64,000 nucleotides of DNA. Origin: Mayfieldus sp963740555. GTDB lineage: Bacteria > Actinomycetota > Thermoleophilia > Solirubrobacterales > 70-9. The notes under the pieces were generated by a model. That model was not told where the DNA came from. It saw nothing but the letters and a program-made list of their open reading frames with translations, and searched no databases. The stretch lies in assembly GCA_963740555.1 (NCBI GenBank), contig CAVUES010000003.1:248001-312000 (forward strand), written 5' to 3'. A program made the position numbers and the translations under genes. Every line of letters starts with the position of its first letter. Position 1 is the first letter of the stretch. Positions 61,067 through 64,000 of the stretch are shown here, piece after piece.

Positions 61067-64000
61067 ATGAGGAACAAGCTCGCAGTGACGCTCGCGCTTG
61101 CGATCCTCGTTGCCGTGATCTTGATGGGGGCGCTCGGCGGTGGCCTCGCCGGCGCCGTTTCGGTCCCCAACACCGGCGTCACCGTCCCAACCGTCCCGGC
61201 GCTTCCGACCTGTCCCCCCGGCACCCAGCTTCTCAGCATCAGCAACCCGATCTGCGTCCCGATCCCCACCACCCCGTCGGTGCCGAGCCCCCCCGGCACC
61301 GGCAGCTCCCCGGGCTCCGGCAGCGGCTCGACCCCGGGCAGCAGCGGCAGCGGCTCATCCCCCAGCGGCAGCGGCACCAGCACCGGGACCGCAACCGGGA
61401 CCGGCAGCACCTCGGTCACCGCGACCCCGGCGACGGCCGGCGCCGGCAACGGAGCCAAGGGCGGCTCCAACGGCAAGACCGGCGGCGTCGGCCCGGGCAA
61501 GTCCAAGCACCAGGGCCGCAACCAGCAGGTCGAGAACAAGAAGCCGCCGCCGCCCTACAAGTCCAACGGCGTCCCCACGGTCTCCAACCCGACCGCGATG
61601 ATCTCCCCCTCCGGACCGGCCCCGATCGGCGTTCCCAACTTCGTCATCAGCCAGTTCGACATCCCGCCCTTCCTGCTCCCGATCTACCAGGCCTGCGGGA
61701 CCGAGTACGACATCCCCTGGAACGTCCTCGCAGGGATCAACAAGATCGAGACCGCCTTCGGCACCAACCTCAACGTCTCCAGCGCCGGCGCCGAGGGCTG
61801 GATGCAGTTCATGCCCTCGACCTGGCAGGCCTACGGGGTCGACGCCAACGGCGACGGGCGCAAGGACCCCTACAACCCGGTCGACGCGATCTGCGCCGCG
61901 GCGCGCTACCTGCGGGCGGCCGGGGGCAACAACGACGTCTCCGGCGCCGTCTTCTCCTATAACCACGCCTCCTGGTACGTCGACGAGGTGATGCTGGCCG
62001 CGCGCTCCTACGGCGCGATCCCCCACGACCTGCTCGGCTCGCTGACCGGCCTCACCCAGGACGACCACTTCCCGATCGCCGCCAAGTCCAGCTACGCGGA
62101 CGACCTCTCCGCCCGCCTGGCGCTCAAGGACAGCACGACGGCGCGCAAGGTCTACGGCAACGCCGCCAATGTGATCCAGGGCTCCCCGACCCGGCGCGGG
62201 ATCAACATCTACTCCAAGCAGGGCGCTCCGGTGGTCGCCGTCAACGACGGGACGATCCAGAAGATGGGCAAGAGCCGCAAGCTGGGCCGCTTCATCGTCC
62301 TGCGCGACTCCCGCGGCAACACCTTCACCTACGCGCAGCTCGGCAAGATCGCCCGCTCCTACCCGGTGCCGAAGCCGGTCGAGCCGACCGCGAAGAACCT
62401 CGCCGTGACGCCGAAGGCCGGCAAGTCACCCGCTTCGCCCGCCAGCAAGCGGTCCGCTACCCCGGCGGCGCCGGCAAGCGGCGGGCCCGCGGCGCCCACG
62501 GGCGGCACGGCCCCCAGCGGGGACTTCGGATCGACCTTCGGCGCGGTGGTCTCCAAGCTCGCCGCCGGAGCGGTCTCCGACGGCGGCCCGGCGCAGACGT
62601 CGAAGTCCGGCGCGAAGCCGAAGACGAACTCGAGCGCGAGCTCAAACTCGACCTTCGAGGGCTACTTCTCGAAGGTGATCGGCCTGAACCGCAAGAACGC
62701 GATGCTGGTGCCACTACATAAGGGCTCCCACGTCGCCGGCGGCACCGTGCTGGCGAGGGTCGGACCCTCAGCCGGCGGCGTTGCCCCGCACATCAATTTT
62801 GCGATCCAGCCGGTCGGCCAAGGCGCCCGGATGGTCGATCCGAAGCCGATCCTCGACGGCTGGAAGCTGCAGGAGGCGACGGCGATCTACCGCGCCGCAG
62901 GCAAGTACCCGTTTGCGAAGGCCACCGACATCGGCGGCGTCCTGCTGCTGCCAAAGATCGCCCTCGAGCGCCGGGTGCTGGCCGACCCGCGCCTGAAGAT
63001 CTACCCCTGCGGCCGTCACGACATCATCACCGGCCAGGTCGACCGCCGCATCCTCTCGGCGATGGAGTTCCTCGCCTCCCAGGGCTTCCGCCTGGAGATC
63101 AGCTCGCTGAAGTGCGGCCGCGTGCCGCTGCGGGACTCCACCCTTGTCAGCGAGGACAAGACCGGCAATGGGATGGAGGTCTCCGCGATCAACGGCATCC
63201 CGGTCAGCGGCCACACGGGCAAGGGGACGCTATCGGCCTCGATGATCCAGACCGCGAAGCAGATGCAGGGCACGATGCGGCCCGACCAGGTGGCCACCAG
63301 AAGGGTCCCCGTACAGCGCACCAAGTCCGGCAAGCAGCCCGGCTCGGCCCTCGTGCACGTCGGCTACTTCCCGACCATCGGCAACGCCTTCTACCAGGAC
63401 CCGTTCCTGAACGCCAACGTGGTCAAGGGGCGGGTCGACCAGGGCGTCGACTACACCGGCAACGGGCCGATCGACGCGATCGGCACCGCCCGAATCCTCA
63501 GCACCGGCGCCCCCGGTTGGCCGCAGGGCGGCGGCGTGCTCTACAAGCTCACCGACGGCCCGCGCGCGGGACAAAACATCTTCGTCTTCGAGGGCGTGGT
63601 GCCGACCGTGAAGCCAGGCCAGCGGGTCGCGGCCGGCCAGCAGATCGCCAGCTTCGCTCCGACCGGCTCGATCGAGATCGGCTTCGCCGACGCCTCGGGA
63701 ACCCCGCTCAGCCACGGCGTCTACCGCGAAGGCGATGTCACTCCGTGGGGCCTGAAGATGGAGACCTTCCTCGACTCGATCCAGGGCTCCAGCGCCACTC
63801 CCTTCACGAGCCTGTTGAGCGGCCCCGGCTCGCTGAACCTGCAGCCCTGGGACACCTCGAGCTTCGACGGGGAGCAGGTCTGCACCTACATCGTCCCGAT
63901 CCTCAAGGCCGCGCGCCAGCTCGGTTGGAGCGGAACCGTGCTCTCCGGCTACCGAAGCTACGCCGACCAGGTGCGGATCCACAACTCCGGCGTCTACTCG
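61067..64000 (+). CDS. Large secreted peptidoglycan hydrolase with SLT domain (3' end outside window)
   Basis: At least 978 codons. A signal peptide (MRNKLAVTLALAILVAVILM) is followed by a Ser/Gly/Thr/Pro linker of about 120 residues. The lytic transglycosylase domain (about 195-330) has the catalytic Glu in INKIETAFGTNLN and the SSAGAEGWMQFMPSTWQAYG motif. Next come two LysM- or M23-like modules with degenerate metal sites (GINIYSKQGAPVVAVNDGT; VDQGVDYTGNGPIDAIGTAR). At the window end the GYRSYADQVRIHNSG part resembles a VanY-type carboxypeptidase. It probably trims the cell wall during growth. The ATG is preceded by a hairpin. Confidence 0.88.
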   Translation, partial: MRNKLAVTLALAILVAVILMGALGGGLAGAVSVPNTGVTVPTVPALPTCPPGTQLLSISNPICVPIPTTPSVPSPPGTGSSPGSGSGSTPGSSGSGSSPSGSGTSTGTATGTGSTSVTATPATAGAGNGAKGGSNGKTGGVGPGKSKHQGRNQQVENKKPPPPYKSNGVPTVSNPTAMISPSGPAPIGVPNFVISQFDIPPFLLPIYQACGTEYDIPWNVLAGINKIETAFGTNLNVSSAGAEGWMQFMPSTWQAYGVDANGDGRKDPYNPVDAICAAARYLRAAGGNNDVSGAVFSYNHASWYVDEVMLAARSYGAIPHDLLGSLTGLTQDDHFPIAAKSSYADDLSARLALKDSTTARKVYGNAANVIQGSPTRRGINIYSKQGAPVVAVNDGTIQKMGKSRKLGRFIVLRDSRGNTFTYAQLGKIARSYPVPKPVEPTAKNLAVTPKAGKSPASPASKRSATPAAPASGGPAAPTGGTAPSGDFGSTFGAVVSKLAAGAVSDGGPAQTSKSGAKPKTNSSASSNSTFEGYFSKVIGLNRKNAMLVPLHKGSHVAGGTVLARVGPSAGGVAPHINFAIQPVGQGARMVDPKPILDGWKLQEATAIYRAAGKYPFAKATDIGGVLLLPKIALERRVLADPRLKIYPCGRHDIITGQVDRRILSAMEFLASQGFRLEISSLKCGRVPLRDSTLVSEDKTGNGMEVSAINGIPVSGHTGKGTLSASMIQTAKQMQGTMRPDQVATRRVPVQRTKSGKQPGSALVHVGYFPTIGNAFYQDPFLNANVVKGRVDQGVDYTGNGPIDAIGTARILSTGAPGWPQGGGVLYKLTDGPRAGQNIFVFEGVVPTVKPGQRVAAGQQIASFAPTGSIEIGFADASGTPLSHGVYREGDVTPWGLKMETFLDSIQGSSATPFTSLLSGPGSLNLQPWDTSSFDGEQVCTYIVPILKAARQLGWSGTVLSGYRSYADQVRIHNSGVYS

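Overview
The window is high-GC DNA, dense in genes, with many GTG starts and good Shine-Dalgarno (SD) sites. The families point to an actinobacterium, most likely class Thermoleophilia (Solirubrobacterales-like). These are CarD, DisA, ClpC, wax-ester synthase/DGAT, type III pantothenate kinase, a MerR-HTH nucleotidyl cyclase, choice-of-anchor beta-helix proteins and small secreted cysteine proteins. The phylum is fairly secure; the class is inference from gene content alone.

A housekeeping backbone runs along the minus strand in an order known from other actinobacteria: tilS, hpt, ftsH, folP, folB, folK, coaX, dus, greA, lysS, clpC, radA, disA, carD, ispD. It covers tRNA modification, purine salvage, membrane and cytosolic proteolysis, folate and CoA synthesis, lysine charging, DNA repair, c-di-AMP synthesis, RNA polymerase control and isoprenoid synthesis. 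Upstream of tilS on the same strand are a nucleotidyl cyclase, glnA with a PucR regulator, two S51 peptidases and a lipid-type acyltransferase/SDR/phasin-like cluster.

The backbone is split by accessory blocks. 2.5-7.8 kb holds a WS/DGAT, a diguanylate cyclase and a secreted beta-helix protein. 9.4-27 kb holds an S15-type hydrolase, oxidoreductases, an ATP-grasp pseudogene, an MFS/MarR pair, a Ni/Co transporter, a decayed patch, a GNAT-AAA fusion, a haloalkane dehalogenase, DinB, a CHAP protein and a Rieske protein. 33.4-39.6 kb holds an MBOAT/SGNH O-acylation set, a TolB-like protein and a secreted ADP-ribosylglycohydrolase. 56.7-57.4 kb is a gene-free stretch of three unrelated tandem repeats. 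The right end is a large secreted murein hydrolase that runs off the window.

The most unusual observations are scars. Two cargo genes are each bracketed by an intact neighbour and a second copy of that neighbour's 3' end (radA, beta-helix, radA'; and a small secreted-protein gene, TolB-like gene, its 3' copy). This is the geometry left by single-crossover integration of a circle. There are also orphan gene ends, an ATP-grasp gene broken by three identical-looking one-base insertions, 7-nt tandem repeats around ftsH-hpt, a 47-nt repeated hairpin element, and a promoter-RNA-terminator unit upstream of the MerR-cyclase. Three genes lack a standard start codon where homology says translation should begin.
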